A stretch of 54,110 nucleotides of DNA from Streptomyces sp. SM10. GTDB lineage: Bacteria; Actinomycetota; Actinomycetes; Streptomycetales; Streptomycetaceae. Both the position numbers and the translations under genes were made by a program. Shown here piece by piece: positions 53,561 through 54,110 of this stretch (the first letter of the stretch is position 1; each line of letters starts with the position of its first letter). The notes beneath the pieces are model-generated. The model was not told the origin of the DNA. It ran no database searches and was given only the letters and a program-made list of their open reading frames with translations. Location: NCBI RefSeq assembly GCF_002910915.1, contig NZ_NEUF01000132.1:33978-88087 (forward strand), given 5' to 3'.

Positions 53561-54110
<550 letters not shown>

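Overview
The window is about 54 kb of very GC-rich, densely packed DNA with GTG starts, short ATGA/GTGA gene overlaps, Tat and lipoprotein export signals and a large modular peptide synthetase. This is characteristic of Streptomyces or a close actinomycete. No rRNA, tRNA, CRISPR array, transposase or phage gene was recognised.

Layout. 1-5.5 kb: a MarR-type regulator with an MMPL-family exporter and a perfect 17-bp palindrome between them, then a TetR regulator - short-chain dehydrogenase - zinc alcohol dehydrogenase operon preceded by two tandem palindromes. 5.5-7.7 kb (minus strand): a SulP anion transporter with a STAS domain, a 36-codon ORF coupled to its start, and a small exported Cys-containing protein. 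7.7-8.85 kb: 1.1 kb with no convincing gene. 8.85-31.5 kb: a non-ribosomal peptide synthetase locus made of an MbtH-like protein and two translationally coupled synthetases of about 4815 and 2520 residues. Together they read C-A-T, C-A-T, C-A-T, C-A-T-E // C-A-T, C-A-T-R. Binding-pocket residues read by eye suggest an N-capped hexapeptide aliphatic-Gln-aliphatic-D-Gln-aliphatic-Phe, released by reduction as a phenylalaninal. This is the highlight of the window.

31.5-34.4 kb (minus): a cobalt ECF importer (cbiMNQO) behind a cobalamin riboswitch. 34.8-44.8 kb (minus): a polysaccharide-use locus with a Tat-exported PL8 lyase, a DeoR-HTH/LacI-sensor hybrid regulator, a GH35 beta-galactosidase, a sugar ABC importer (binding protein and two permeases) and a 2-hydroxyacid dehydrogenase. 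TGTTCG-type elements occur at the three regulated-looking upstream regions. 45.2-50.2 kb: a TOPRIM-only protein, then an adenine deaminase and purine permease pair divergent from a LacI regulator, with a LacI-type operator between. 50.3-53 kb: an aldehyde dehydrogenase relic, a TetR regulator and an AidB-like acyl-CoA dehydrogenase. 53-54.1 kb: a small unknown protein and the 3' part of an unknown beta-propeller-like gene that carries an apparent 1-nt frameshift and runs into a 7-nt tandem repeat at the window edge.

Functional assignments rest on motifs read by eye. Adenylation specificities and regulatory sites are inferences.
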